Positions 1-18,672 are shown, counted from the stretch's first letter. The stretch: 64,000 bases of DNA from Piromyces finnis (GCA_002104945.1 MCFH01000045.1:124001-188000); one strand, 5' to 3'. The notes: generated by a model from the sequence alone, not told the origin. Numbers and translations: made by a program.

Positions 1-1986
1 TCCATATTCGTTACATAACTCCTTGAAGTTATTAGAAGTGAATTCAGTTCCATTATCGCTTCTAAGATATTTTACTTTGGATGATAATTCATTAGTAGTT
101 TTATTCAGCCAATTTCCAAATTCTTTGAAAACATCACTTTTATTCTTGACAAATATTACCCATCCATATCGACTGTAATCATCTAAGATACTTAAAAAGT
201 ATACGTTGTCATGAATTGATGGTGTGATTGGACCTACCAAATCGATGTGTACTAGTTCCAAAACACTTGATGCTCTACTATCTGACCTTTTATGAGGGAT
301 TTCTTTCATTTTGCTTCTCATGCATATTGTACAATTGTGAATATTGTTCTTTTCATCATTATTGTTGAAATTCAGATGCCCTATTCTTCTATGCCAGTAT
401 TCACCATTGTTTCGTACATTATCGCACATTGAGTAATTATTAACTACATTACCTTCTTTGATGTACAAATTGAATACATCATATTCATTTGCTTTAACTT
501 CGTATACATTATCTGTTTTCTTATCTTTTATATATGCAAATACATTATTGTTCTTCTCATCAAAGATTATTTGGTAGCCACTTTTAACTAACTTGGCAAC
601 AGAAATTAAATTTCGTTTTACATCTGGGATGTACATTACATCTTCTAATTTTATTGGTTCTTCATTAATAGATCCATTTACTTCACCCATATGTGTTGAC
701 TTTGTAGTCGCTCCATTTGCATAATTGATTGGTTCTACATGTTCAAAAACATTTTTGAGAATTCCTATATCTTTGGTAATATGATTAGAAGCACCAGAAT
801 CTAAAGTCCATGTAGTAAAACTTGTAGGTACATTTTCACAAGATACGTAATTGCATGATTTATTATTACATTCATCATTGTTATTGTCAAATAATGTATT
901 GTAATCAACTGTAAACAAATCTTGATATCCAACTTCTGGTTCAAAGTCTTCAGTGGTTTGTTTATTTACTATTTCACCTGTTGCTAAAAATGCTTCCTTG
1001 CCTTTATTTTTCTCTTTTCTTAGCCTTCTTGTAACTTCTTCTGAAAGTTCTTTTTGAATACGACATTGTTTTACAGTATGTCCTTTTTGATGACAAAAAT
1101 AACATGTAATGTTTTGTTTATTTTTGTTATTCCAATTTCTTTCTTCATTGGACTTTTCTTTTCCTTTATTTGTATTTTTATTATGATTATTACTTTGTTT
1201 GTTGCGGTAGTATTTAGTACTTTCCTTTCTTTTATCACCTTTGTAACTACCTTCAACACTAAAGATATGTCTAATTCCGAAGGTTTCAGATTTCTCTTTC
1301 GGATCAAATTTGTTCATCTTATCTATCATTCTTGCTGTGTCCTTTTTGCATTCTTCCCAGTCTTCATGCTTAAGGACTGTGACTTTCCTATATTTTTCTG
1401 GTAAGGCTTGATACAGTAAACCAATTTTTTCTTCATCATCTATTTTCACATTTAGTTGTTCTAACTTATTAAAGTTGGAATTTAACTTATTTACAAATCT
1501 TGAGAAACTTTCTTTCGGGTCGTATTTTAAGGAGTTTGTTTCCTTAATAAGCCTATTCTTTCTTTCTATTTTATCCCCTAAATAAATGTCTTCTAATAGT
1601 TTCCACATTTCGTAGCTTGTTAAAGACCTATCTTGGATATCTTGTTGGCAGTTTGGGCCTAAAGTATACCTAATTAAAAATTGGATATTCCTATCTGTTT
1701 TTAAGTCATCTTCGGTTACGTTCTTATCATAGTAGGTATTGATTTCAAAAGGTGCCTTTAGATATTCTTCTCCGTCGATATCCATTCCTTCGTCACTTTT
1801 GATCTTTGGGGTTTTGTTTTCATCAACCCAATCTTCAAGACCATAATAATTTAAAATATTCCTCATAAACATTTGCCACGTTATGAAATTTTTATTGTTC
1901 AATTCATAAGTGACCTTTCCTAGCATAACGGTAGGATCGAATATAGGAATTGATCCAGTATCTCCGTTAGATTTTCTTTTTGACAT
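1..1986 (-). CDS. Ty1/copia retrotransposon Gag-Pol polyprotein, 5' part, runs off window
   Basis: One uninterrupted frame of 662 codons starts at the ATG at 1986 and reaches base 1 without a stop. In order it shows a Gag region (about residues 1-280), a CCHC zinc knuckle (C-x2-C-x4-H-x4-C, near residue 294), a retroviral-type aspartic protease site reading DSGASNH (near 396), an HHCC zinc-binding region before the integrase (YWHRRIGH ... CTIC, about 527-550), and the integrase core with its first Asp in HIDLVGP (near 580) and second Asp in LRSDNGTEF (near 642). Protease before integrase is seen here; integrase preceding reverse transcriptase is known for Ty1/copia. The third catalytic Glu, reverse transcriptase and RNase H would lie beyond the window. 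Gag and Pol share one frame, with no frameshift visible. It is intact as far as seen, so the copy is probably young. It is not spliced and is less AT-rich than its surroundings. Confidence 0.95.
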   Translation of the reverse strand, partial: MSKRKSNGDTGSIPIFDPTVMLGKVTYELNNKNFITWQMFMRNILNYYGLEDWVDENKTPKIKSDEGMDIDGEEYLKAPFEINTYYDKNVTEDDLKTDRNIQFLIRYTLGPNCQQDIQDRSLTSYEMWKLLEDIYLGDKIERKNRLIKETNSLKYDPKESFSRFVNKLNSNFNKLEQLNVKIDDEEKIGLLYQALPEKYRKVTVLKHEDWEECKKDTARMIDKMNKFDPKEKSETFGIRHIFSVEGSYKGDKRKESTKYYRNKQSNNHNKNTNKGKEKSNEERNWNNKNKQNITCYFCHQKGHTVKQCRIQKELSEEVTRRLRKEKNKGKEAFLATGEIVNKQTTEDFEPEVGYQDLFTVDYNTLFDNNNDECNNKSCNYVSCENVPTSFTTWTLDSGASNHITKDIGILKNVFEHVEPINYANGATTKSTHMGEVNGSINEEPIKLEDVMYIPDVKRNLISVAKLVKSGYQIIFDEKNNNVFAYIKDKKTDNVYEVKANEYDVFNLYIKEGNVVNNYSMCDNVRNNGEYWHRRIGHLNFNNNDEKNNIHNCTICMRSKMKEIPHKRSDSRASSVLELVHIDLVGPITPSIHDNVYFLSILDDYSRYGWVIFVKNKSDVFKEFGNWLNKTTNELSSKVKYLRSDNGTEFTSNNFKELCNEYG

Positions 1987-2100
1987 ATTAAAAAAAAAAC
2001 TTACTTAAATATAAGAGCAATTGAGACTCTTAATCTGTCAGATAAATTTAGTTTACACTTAAATTTATTTATAAAACTATTTGGGTTTTTATAATCTTTT
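1..2100 (-). mobile_element. Ty1/copia LTR retrotransposon, left-truncated by window edge
   Basis: The element is defined by the polyprotein at 1-1986. Its 5' LTR and primer-binding site should lie above 1986 on this strand. I could not fix the LTR border or recognise a tRNA-complementary primer site in 1987-2100. The partner LTR is outside the window, so the end given here is a guess. Confidence 0.7.
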
Positions 2101-3396
2101 ATTTATTTATATTTATTTTATAATATAAATATTGTAACTTTCTTAAAATCTTTTTATTAAAAAATAACCAAAGAATAAAAATGTAGTACAATATTAATTT
2201 ATAATTTTATAAAATACAAATACATAAAAAATACATAAAATATTATTTTGGAATGTATTTTATTTTCACATATAATAATTAATTTTGTTAACTATTTTTT
2301 TAAAAAAAAAAAAAATTTACTCTAAAGAAAAATAAATATAAAAATATCACAAAAAATACATAATATTATTATTAAAAAATAAGATAATGAAATCAAGTAT
2401 TTTATTGATATTTATAATGGAATAATAATTATTTTACATATATAAGAGAAACAATCTTATTATTTTATTAATATTTAAATAAATAATTATATAACTAAAT
2501 ATTTTTATTTTTAATTAGAGTTAACAATATAAAATAAATAAAATTCTTTATATATATATATATTTTTTTCTCATTATTACCAAGTGTAATTATAATAAAA
2601 GGATTAATAATGTTAACTTTTCCACTTCATTTCATAGCTTATTTTAAATTAATAAAAGTATCTACTTAATAATAATTAATATTATATTCAAAAGAATATT
2701 AAAATTTATAAAGTGATATATAATATATTATAATATTTTTTTGTATTATAAAAATATAATTACTTTCAATTTATATATAAAGTTTTTTATAACATACTCT
2801 TTTTTTTAATCGAGACTTTACAAACTTTTCAACGATCAGAAAAAAAATTATTATTTTTTCTTTTTCTTCTTTTTTATTATTTAGTAAAAATAAAAGAAAT
2901 TTAAAATTTATAACTTAAATATTTTAACCCTTCAGATTTTCTAAAATTTTAATGATGATTTAATCTATTTCATGATAAATTTTATTTTATATAAAAAAGC
3001 ATAAAATTTATTTTATATTATTAATTTAATTTATTTTATTGGTAAATATATATATATAAAAAAAAATAAAGAGAAAAAAAAAAAAACATTTCAAATTAAT
3101 TTTAAAATTGATTTCAATTGAATTTTTAAGAATAATAGAAATTGAATGTGAATTATTATATTAATTTATTTAAATACTATCATTTATTTTCACTTTTTAT
3201 ATTATATTAAAGATATTAATGAAATATTGTTAATAATAACTGTTTAATATTTTAATATCTTTTATTTTTTTTTTAATTAATATTAAAAATCATTTTTCAA
3301 TTTACACTCTTTAATTTCATTTGGTTTAATTTATAACTTATAATTAGCAATTTATATTTTTCATTTTATTAAACTTTGTTTTATGTTATATTAATA
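1987..3396. other. AT-rich intergenic, probably holds the retroelement 5' LTR and the RecQ promoter
   Basis: No gene is visible. The sequence is almost pure A/T with short poly-A and poly-T runs and many stops in all frames. The first few hundred bases should contain the 5' LTR of the copia element, but without the second LTR it cannot be delimited. Confidence 0.6.
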
Positions 3397-9467
<6,071 letters not shown>

Positions 9468-10324
9468 TAACTAATTACAATTTTTTTCCTTTTAAATTAA
9501 TATAATTCAGATTATATTAACTATACCAACAATATTTCTTTTTCTTTTATAATTAATAAAAAATACTTTTAATCAGTAAAATTAATATTTTTTAATTTAT
9601 TAATGAAAATATTATTATAAAGTAGTTAAAAAAAAGAGGAAAAGGAAAAATAAGTATTTATTGAAAGTGTTGTATATTTCGATACCATTGGATAATTAAA
9701 TATTTAATAAAATAAACAACATTTATAACAAAAAAAAATAATATATATATAATATTATATATATGCTTTTTCATAGTGAACTGTAGAATGAAATTTTGTA
9801 CTTGAAAATTAATTTTGCTTAATGAACTTTTTTATTTTTTATTTATATAATGTTAAAATTTTATAATATATATATAAAAATTATTTATAATATTTCATAT
9901 ACATTTTTTTTTCTGATTTATAAAATCATTTTGTTAACCAATAAAAATGATTTATATTTTGAAATTATCAGTATTAGTAAAGTTGAAAATTTTTTTTTAT
10001 AAAATACTTTTAAGGATATTATACAAGATTTTAATATACATAAAGAACTAATTCTTTTCTCTCAATAAACATTATATATTTTTTATTATTATTTTTTTTA
10101 TTATTTTAAAATCTCATACTTTTTATATTTAATATTTAAATTATATTATATTTTTTATTATATCTTTATTTTTGGTTTATCATTCTATATTATATAAAAA
10201 TTTACAACAAATTTCTTTTCCATCAATAGAAATTTTAAAATTATTAGAAATCCCATTTTAATATCAACAATAAATTGACTAAATAGATAAAAAAGAATAA
10301 TATTATTAAAAATATAAGAGCAGA
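9468..10324. other. Intergenic, RecQ 3' side and nucleoporin promoter
   Basis: AT-rich sequence between two genes on the same strand. I see no further gene or RNA, only short A and T runs and TA repeats. Confidence 0.6.
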
Positions 10325-10420
10325 ATGTCAGAAGAAATTGAACCTTTGGATGCTGATGTAATTAATTATTAATGCATAATTTTATTTTTTTCAATTATCA
10401 ATAAAATCATAAATTTAACC

Positions 10421-10467
<47 letters not shown>

Positions 10468-13400
10468 CTTTTTTCCATATCATCTTTTGTTTTATATATT
10501 AATTTCAATTAAAAAATGATTCAATAATTATTTAAATTTACAATTAATTACAAAAGTTTCTTCAACTTACACAAATTACTTCAAATACAACTCTTAAAGT
10601 TACAGAACCATTTGCTGATGAATTAAATCCTTACATTTCTTTGTTAGCAATTTCAAATAAATATGGATTTTTCCTTTTAGGTAGTCAGGAAGGTTTCATT
10701 TATTCAACAATTAAAGATTGTGTTCAAAAATTAACTTCAGATGAAGCTAAACAATCTAGCGTTAAATCCGTACAACTTGAAAATAAAATTAATATTAATG
10801 TTGATGGAACTGTTCAACAAATTGCTTTATCAGAGGATCAACTTACTGCTTTTATTGTTTTAAGTAACAATAAAGTTTTATTATATAACATTAGCCAACT
10901 TTCTAAGGAGGTATGATTTTATATAAAATCATATATATATTTTTTAAAAATTTTTGAATAAGTATAAATTAAGATAGTTTTTTTTTAAAAAAATTAATTC
11001 ATTTAATTTATATTGAAAAATATAAAATATATATATTTTATTGAAATTTATAATAATATAGAAGGAAAATACAAAATCATTTAAAGAATATAGTTATGAC
11101 CATATTGTAAAATCACTTTTACCGAATCCAAAAGATAATAATTCTTTTGCTGTTTTATTGGATAATGACGAATTAAAGGTAGAAAATTTCAAAGATAATT
11201 CCACAAATGTTTTATCTACTGATTCCACAGCAAGTAAATATATTTATATATTGATTTAATGTAATAAATTTTTATAATATTTGATGATATGTATATATTA
11301 ATATAAATGATATTTAATTCGTTTTAGTGACTTGGAGTCTCGATGGTAAATACATATTTACCGGAAATAATGAAGGTAGTATTACAAAATTATCAATGAA
11401 TAAAGAAAAATCTGAAGTGTTAGAATTACAAGAACCTTCAAATAGTAAAGGTAAAAAAAATAATAACAAACAAAAAACATGATATTATTTTATAATAATA
11501 TACAGTAATATTTAATAAAAATAAATAAATTAAGTAAACTTTTAAATTTGCTACAATAATATTAATAAAATCAAATATTATCATAGTTGTATCTATTTAT
11601 TGTCAATCCGATAATGTTACTGCAGCTTTATATTACAATGCTGATGAAGACATGATAAATACATGCATATTTTCTGGAGCTAAGGTAATTATATTTATGA
11701 TAATATTATTTAATTTTATTTTATATTATATTAAAGGTTGATATATGCATATTTATTTTAGGGTATTAAACAAGAAATGTGTGAAGATCCATGCTATGGG
11801 ATTTATGATGAGAGTCAATACTTTAATGTCAATACTCTTTCTCAAATGTAAAATTTTTATAGTATTCATATTTATTAAATTTAATTTCATATTAATATAT
11901 ATATATATTTAGATCTAAAACATATCCAAATATTATTTGCTTTGGATGTACTACTACACCAGATATTGGTGTTATTGGTCAAGCCAATGGTAAATGGCAA
12001 AATTGGACATTACCTGATAGTAATCAAGTTAGTGTTCCATTAAGCGATGATGATGAAGATTGTTACCCATATGGTATGGCTATTGATTATACTTCTGATA
12101 TTAAATTACCTGGTTCAACTCCAGATGAACCAGCTAAAGAACCAGTTCCAATTTTATGGATTTTTGATAGTAATGGTAGATTAAATGGTTTTCATTGTGT
12201 AATTGCTGGTGAAACTGAAAAGTCATCCTTAATGAGTACTCCAATTGCTATTCCACCATACTCCGGAAGTAATATCATTAGATAATTATTTATTATAATG
12301 TTAGTTTAATTATATTGAATTATATATATATTGAATTCAATTAATTTAGATTCTTCTATTCCTGCACCAACAACGGCTTCATTTGGATCTGCTCTTGTAA
12401 GTGTTTTTAATTTATACCGAATTGTTATTATTAATATCTAAAGTTATTACTATGTATTTTGAAATGAAATCATATTATTTTAACGACAAATAATAATTTT
12501 AAATAGGCATCTGGAAAATCACCATTTGGTAGTTCTTCAGGATTCAGTTTCGGAGCTTCAAATATAGATAGTAAACCAAAAACAACTAGTTTTAGTTTTG
12601 CCTCTGCAAAGGAAGAAGGAAAACCCAAAAATACAGGTTTTAGTTTATTAAATAGTCAAGCAACGACTAAAACCGAAGATAAACCAGTTACTTCAGGATT
12701 TAGTTTTGGTGAAAAAAAAACAGAAGAAAAGCCAGTTGCTTCAGGATTTAGTTTTGGTGCTAAAAAAACAGAAGAAAAGCCAGCTACTTCAGGATTTAGT
12801 TTTGGTGCTAAAAAAACAGAAGAAAAGCCAGTTGCTTCAGGATTTAGTTTTGGTGCTAAAAAAACAGAAGAAAAGCCAGCTACTTCAGGATTTAGTTTTG
12901 GTGAAAAAAAAACAGAAGAAAAGCCAGCTACTTCAGGATTTAGTTTTGGTGCTAAAAAAACAGAAGAAAAGCCAGCTACTTCAGGATTTGGTTTTGGTGT
13001 TAAAAAAGCAGAAGAAAAACCAGCTGCTTCAGGATTTGGTTTTACCAATGCTCAAACATCCTCAAATAAGGATGATAAGAATGGTAATAGTGTGTTTGGT
13101 AATGTTAAGCCTTCAATTATATCATCCCAATCAATTCCATTCTCATTTACTAAGTCAAATGTTAAAGCTAAAGTTGAAGTTAAATTTACAAATTGTTTAG
13201 ATAAGAGTAATCAAAATACTTCAACTACTCAAGCTTCAAAATCAGATGAGTTTTCACTTGATAAAAGCATACAAGGTAAGAAATCTGAAGCTCCAAAAAC
13301 TACAAAACTTGATGTAAAGAAGACTCCTATATCAAAACCAATATTTACTAAAGGTAAATTATTCTATTATATTTTTAATTTATAAATTATCAACATATAT

Positions 13401-16400
13401 ATATTAATATTTAAAAATCAATATAAATATCTTTTAGAAAAAAAAATTGAAGATAAAGTCAAACCTCCATCATCAAATAATTTCAATCATAGATTTGTTG
13501 AATCCTTTAATAATAATTACATAGTATTCAGCAATGAAATTGAAGATTTTAAAGAAAAAATCAGCTCCACTATTGAAAATATTAAAGAGATTGAAGAAAA
13601 AACATGTTTAGAATTAAATGAAACTGAATTGGCTGACTGTAGTTTGAATAATAGTGATATTATAAATAGTGAAATCAAAAAGCTTCAAGAAAAGGTTGAC
13701 AATATTAATAAACAAACAGTTGATGTTAATGAACGTAGATTAAATATTCTAACTGAATTAGTTAAAGTTGAAGCTAAAAAAACGGAAATTTTTAAGTTAT
13801 TAAATTCAATTAAAAATAATACTTATCAAAAAGTAAATATGAAATTAGGTCTTGGTCCAGAAATCGAAGAAGCTCAAAATAATATAAGATCAAAGGTATT
13901 TAAAATCGAAAATGATATTAAGGATATCTCAGAAATTATTATTAATATTAGAAAGAAGATGAATAAGAAAGCCGATTTAATTATGAAAGTTCCAGATTTA
14001 GATAGAATTTATAGAAGTATATTATATATTACTCAACACACTATAAAAATTTCTAATAGTTTAAGAAATTATGAATTAGAAATTAGAAAGTATCAAAATG
14101 AATCTCTTCTTAGAGAAAAACCATTACTTTTCAATATTCCAAAGCAAGATACAAAGGAAGATTCCTCTAAACCATTAATTTATGATAATTTATTAAAGAA
14201 TATTGAGAAAGACAAAGAAGATGATACAGAAAGAAAACAAAAGACTTCTCAAAAGATTCAATTTAAAAAATTACTCAAATTAGCTTTAACCTCTGGTAGA
14301 TCTACTTTACTTAATGATAATGTAAAAAAGATTGATAGTATTCCAATTGATAGTGTACAGTATAGTAAAGAAGAAGAAGAAGAAGAAGAAAATTCTGAAA
14401 TTGAAACTGGTGATGATAATGAGGTAACACAAGAAGAATATTATGATGAAAGTGAATATGACAGTAATGAAGACGAATACGATCAATATCTTAAGGAAGA
14501 TGGCCAAAATGATGATGAAGAAGATGAAGATATTATTGATGATGAAAATAGTGATGAAGAAGATGATGAAGATGTACCACCACTATTCAATAAAAATATT
14601 CCAGCAAAACCAAACTTTGCTTTAAGTGTTGAAAATAAGAAATTTAATATTAAACCATTTGGTACTTCAACTACCTCAATATTAAGTTCATCTACTAAAG
14701 CACCTTCTAGTGGCTTTAATTATGCAGCTGCTGGTATGAAGGTTGAAACAGATCCAGAAGGTACATGGACTTGTGAAGTATGTATGGTAAAGAATAAGCC
14801 AGGTGCAACTCAATGTATTGCATGTGAAACTGATAAACCAGGTACTGAAAAGAAAGATAATACTAAACCAACATTTGGTAGTAATAAATTAGGTGTTTCA
14901 TTTGGTGGTTTATCTTCCAATTCATCAAATAAAAAGACAGATGATACATCTTCATCTTCTAAAGTTACTCCAATTTCCGGTTTCTCATTTGGTTCTTCTT
15001 CTACAACAACTACACCATCAACTAAAGCACCTTCTAGTGGTTTTAATTATGCAGCTGCTGGTATGAAGGTTGAAACAGATCCAGAAGGTACATGGACTTG
15101 TGAAGCATGCATGGTAAAGAATAAGCCAGGTGCAACTCAATGTATTGCATGTGAAACTGATAAACCAGGTACTGAAAAGAAAGATAATACTAAACCAACA
15201 TTTGGTAGTAATAAATTAGGTGTTTCATTTGGTGGTTTATCTTCCAATTCATCAAATAAAAAGACAGATGATACATCTTCATCTTCTAAAGTTACTCCAA
15301 TTTCCGGTTTCTCATTTGGTGGTTTATCTGCCAATTCATCAAATAAAAAGACAGATGATACATCTTCATCTTCTAAAGTTACTCCAATATCCGGTTTTTC
15401 ATTTGGTTCTTCTTCTACAACAACTACACCATCAACTAAAGCACCTTCTAGTGGTTTTAATTATGCAGCTGCTGGTATGAAGGTTGAAACAGATCCAGAA
15501 GGTACATGGACTTGTGAAGCATGCATGGTAAAGAATAAGCCAGGTGCAACTCAATGTATTGCATGTGAAACTGATAAACCAGGTACTGAAAAGAAAGATG
15601 ATGCTAAACCAACATTTGGTAGTAATAAATTAGGTGTTTCATTTGGTGGTTTATCTTCCAGTTCATCAAATAAAAAGACAGATGATACATCTTCATCTTC
15701 TAAAGTTACTCCAATTTCCGGTTTCTCATTTGGTGGTTTATCTGCCAATTCATCAAATAAAAAGACAGATGATACATCTTCATCTTCTAAAGTTACTTCA
15801 ATTTCCGGTTTTTCATTTGGTTCTTCTTCTACAACAGCTACACCATCAACTAAAGCACCTTCTAGTGGTTTTAATTATGCAGCTGCTGGTATGAAGGTTG
15901 AAACAGATCCAGAAGGTACATGGACTTGTGAAGCATGCATGGTAAAGAATAAGCCAGGTGCAACTCAATGTATTGCATGTGAAACTGATAAACCAGGTAC
16001 TGAAAAGAAAGATGATGCTAAACCAACATTTGGTAGTAATAAATTAGGTGTTTCATTTGGTGGTTTATCTTCCAGTTCATCAAATAAAAAGACAGATGAT
16101 ACATCTTCATCTTCTAAAGTTACTCCAATTTCCGGTTTCTCATTTGGTGGTTTATCTGCCAATTCATCAAATAAAAAGACAGATGATACATCTTCATCTT
16201 CTAAAGTTACTCCAATATCCGGTTTCTCATTTGGTTCTTCTTCTACAACAGCTACACCATCAACTAAAGCACCTTCTAGTGGTTTTAATTATGCAGCTGC
16301 TGGTATGAAGGTTGAAACAGATCCAGAAGGTACATGGACTTGTGAAGCATGCATGGTAAAGAATAAGCCAGGTGCAACTCAATGTATTGCATGTGAAACT

Positions 16401-17970
16401 GATAAACCAGGTACTGAAAAGAAAGATGATGCTAAATCAACATTTGGTAGTAATAAGTTAGGTATTTCATTTGGAAAAGCAATAGGTGAAGAATCTAAAG
16501 AAAAAGATGTCTCAACAACATCATCAATAAAACCAGTTGTTGGTTTTTCATTTGGTTCTGCTTTAGCCTCATCAAATAATGAGAAGAAAGATAAGGATGA
16601 TAATAAATCAGAAAGTGTTAAAAAAGAAGAAGATAAAAAAGAAACCTCAACAACATCATCAATAAAACCAGTTGTTGGTTTTTCATTTGGTTCTGCTCTA
16701 GCTTCATTAAATGATGAAAAGAAAAATGATACTGATGATAAATCAGAAATTATTGAAGAAGATAAAGAAAAAGATAAAGATGATGATATAGATACTACTA
16801 CAGAAAAAATTGGATCTTTAGGAGGCAATATGTTTGGTAATAATTCACAAAGTAAAACTGAAACACACAATGTATTTGGTGTTTCTCAAGTTAAACCAAC
16901 TGAAACAACTTCAACGATGTCTACTGCATTTGGTACTACATCTTCATCTTCTTCAACAACAACAACAACATCAGCATTTGGTGCATCAACAACTACAAGT
17001 GCTTTTGGTCAATCAACATCATCCAACTCATTCGGTGGATTTAATGCTTCTGCTTCATCTAACACAACAACATCAGCATTTGGATCTTCAACAACACCAG
17101 CATTTGGTCAATCATCATTTGGATCTTCATCAACACCAGCATTTGGTCAATCATCATTTGGTCAAACATCTGCTTTCGGTAAACCTTCTGCTTTTGGAAG
17201 TCAATCCTCATCAAATAATTCATTTGGTCAAACTTCATTAATGAGTAGTTCAGTAATGAGTTCAGGATTTGGAGCATATGCTAATCAAAATAATACAGCT
17301 TCAAATAAACCAGTATTTGGTTCATCAACACAAATTGGTTTTGGTGCTACTTCTGCTCCAGGTATGAATACAGCCTTTGGATCAACATTCCCATTAGGAA
17401 ATAACATATCAGCATTCGGAAATATAAATACATCTTCATCTGGCTTTGGTGCATTTTCAAAGTAAGTCATTTAAATATTTAAATTTTTTTTTTTATATAT
17501 TATAACAAATTAACAAATTTATATATATCTTAAATTAACTAATTTGTTTCTTACCATTTATTTTATTCAAATAAATAATAAATTAGCAATAATAATAATA
17601 ATAATACATCATTTTCATCATTTGCATCAACTGCTGCTAATAATAACAATAATGGTGAAAGTATTTTCGGTAATGGAGGTTCATTTGATTCAAGTAAAAG
17701 GTAAAGAACTAATAAAAAGTATTTTTATATCTTAAAATAATACATTAATTTTATTAACTTAATTTATTCTTATATATATGTCTTTTTAAATTTACATTAT
17801 AAGTCAATTTGGATTTGGCAATTCAGGATCAAAGTAAGTATTATATAAAATTATGTAATATTATATATTAATTAATTATTATAAATTTTTAATTTTATTA
17901 ATTTTAATGCCTTTTTTTTTTTAATAACAAAATTAATAGCAAATCAAGTGCATTTACTCAATATCGTTAA
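10325..17970 (+). CDS. Nup214/Nup159-like FG nucleoporin with five RanBP2-type zinc fingers, 13 exons
   Basis: Nuclear pore protein. Exons are 10325-10357, 10557-10910, 11062-11233, 11328-11450, 11587-11684, 11762-11847, 11913-12268, 12350-12396, 12507-13353, 13438-17461, 17587-17700, 17804-17833 and 17940-17970, giving 2,104 aa in constant phase. Residues 1 to about 410 resemble the N-terminal beta-propeller of Nup159/Nup214, which in those proteins docks the mRNA-export helicase Dbp5. Then come SGFSFG repeats (about 540-665), a long charged coiled coil (about 735-940, the segment that in relatives binds the Nup82/Nup88 and Nsp1/Nup62 partners), an acidic Asp/Glu block (about 1016-1086), five zinc fingers W-T-C-x2-C-x3-N-x6-C-x2-C (about 1149-1690), and a C-terminal AFG/SFG region to the end. 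Coiled coil before a C-terminal FG domain is the Nup214 order. Zinc fingers of this type are known from Nup153 and Nup358, so the combination is unusual. Confidence 0.9.
10423..10467 (+). repeat. T45 homopolymer in nucleoporin intron 1
   Basis: Forty-five uninterrupted T lie between the exon 1 donor at 10358 and the exon 2 acceptor ending at 10556. The tract is about 90 bases from the acceptor, so it is not simply the polypyrimidine tract next to it. Confidence 0.9.
12671..13050 (+). repeat. 48-bp tandem repeat encoding SGFSFG motifs
   Basis: About eight copies of a 16-residue unit with core KKTEEKP-(V/A)-(A/T)-SGFSFG-(A/E) are encoded in frame. Inner copies differ by only a few bases; the last two read SGFGFG and SGFGFT. 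The DNA repeat also opens a spurious 164-codon frame on the same strand and a 130-codon frame on the other. Confidence 0.95.
14692..16440 (+). repeat. Tandem 414-bp (first copy 327-bp) repeats encoding zinc finger plus FG linker
   Basis: Five copies each encode a conserved SGFNYAAAGMKVETDPEG lead-in, the zinc finger and most copies an FG linker. Copies 2 to 5 are spaced 414 bp apart. Copy 1 to copy 2 is 327 bp because copy 1 lacks one 87-bp GGLSANSS-type linker, which is itself a duplication of the preceding linker. Copies 2 to 5 are nearly identical in DNA; visible protein differences include EVCM versus EACM, DNTKP versus DDAKP, and TTTTP versus TTATP. Confidence 0.95.
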
Positions 17971-17998
17971 TAATAAACAATATTAAATTAATAATAAC

Positions 17999-18036
<38 letters not shown>

Positions 18037-18555
18037 AAAAATTAAAGAAAGAAAAAAGGAGAAAAAAAGAAATATAAAAATGAGAGAAAAGAAAATTTAT
18101 AATGAAAAAAGTTAACAAGTTATTCAAAAAAAAAAAAAAATTTTTTTTTCCTTTTCATTATTTTAATTTTTAATTTTTAATTTTTTTTTTTTTTTATTTT
18201 ATTGTTATTTTTTATTTTCAGTATTTTTATAATGACCATAATAATTTATCATAAAATCATGTATAATATAAAAGATATTTCAATAAAATAAAAATTTATA
18301 TTATAATTATTATTATTATTATTTTAGTATTTTTTATTGTTTTTGATTTTTATATAAATGAATTATTGAAATATAAATGAATTAATTTTTATTATTCTTA
18401 TATTTAATAAATTTAATAAAAGTTTATTTATACTTTGAGTAATTTTTCTTTCTTTTTAAATGTAAATATTTGCAATACTAATTTTTATCTAACTATTTAT
18501 TTTTTAAAGATTAATCTTCATTAATCTTTCTGTTTGGATAAATTAATGATTAAAA

Positions 18556-18598
<43 letters not shown>

Positions 18599-18672
18599 TA
18601 GTAATAAAAATAAAAAAAAATTAAAGATATATGATGGTTAATTTTATATACTATATAATTATTATAATTAAA
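17971..18672. other. Tail-to-tail intergenic between nucleoporin and Rab GAP genes
   Basis: Convergent 3' ends. It contains an A33 run (18002-18034), further A and T runs and an AAAT microsatellite near 18550-18585. No gene is visible. Confidence 0.7.

Noticed and set aside
1054-1404. 116-codon plus-strand frame rich in Phe and Ile
   Set aside because: It lies antisense to the intact Gag part of the retrotransposon and has no family likeness.
1987-2100. LTR border and tRNA primer-binding site of the copia element
   Set aside because: No convincing TG...CA edge or tRNA complement was found, and the second LTR is outside the window.
12656-13048. 130-codon minus-strand frame and the 164-codon plus-strand frame (12706-13200)
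   Set aside because: Both are shadows of the 48-bp SGFSFG-coding repeat; the spliced nucleoporin frame runs through in a different phase with matching exon phases.
15137-16870. Repeated 65-codon minus-strand and 86-codon plus-strand frames
   Set aside because: They recur every 414 bp exactly as the zinc-finger repeats do and are out of frame with the nucleoporin; they are not genes.
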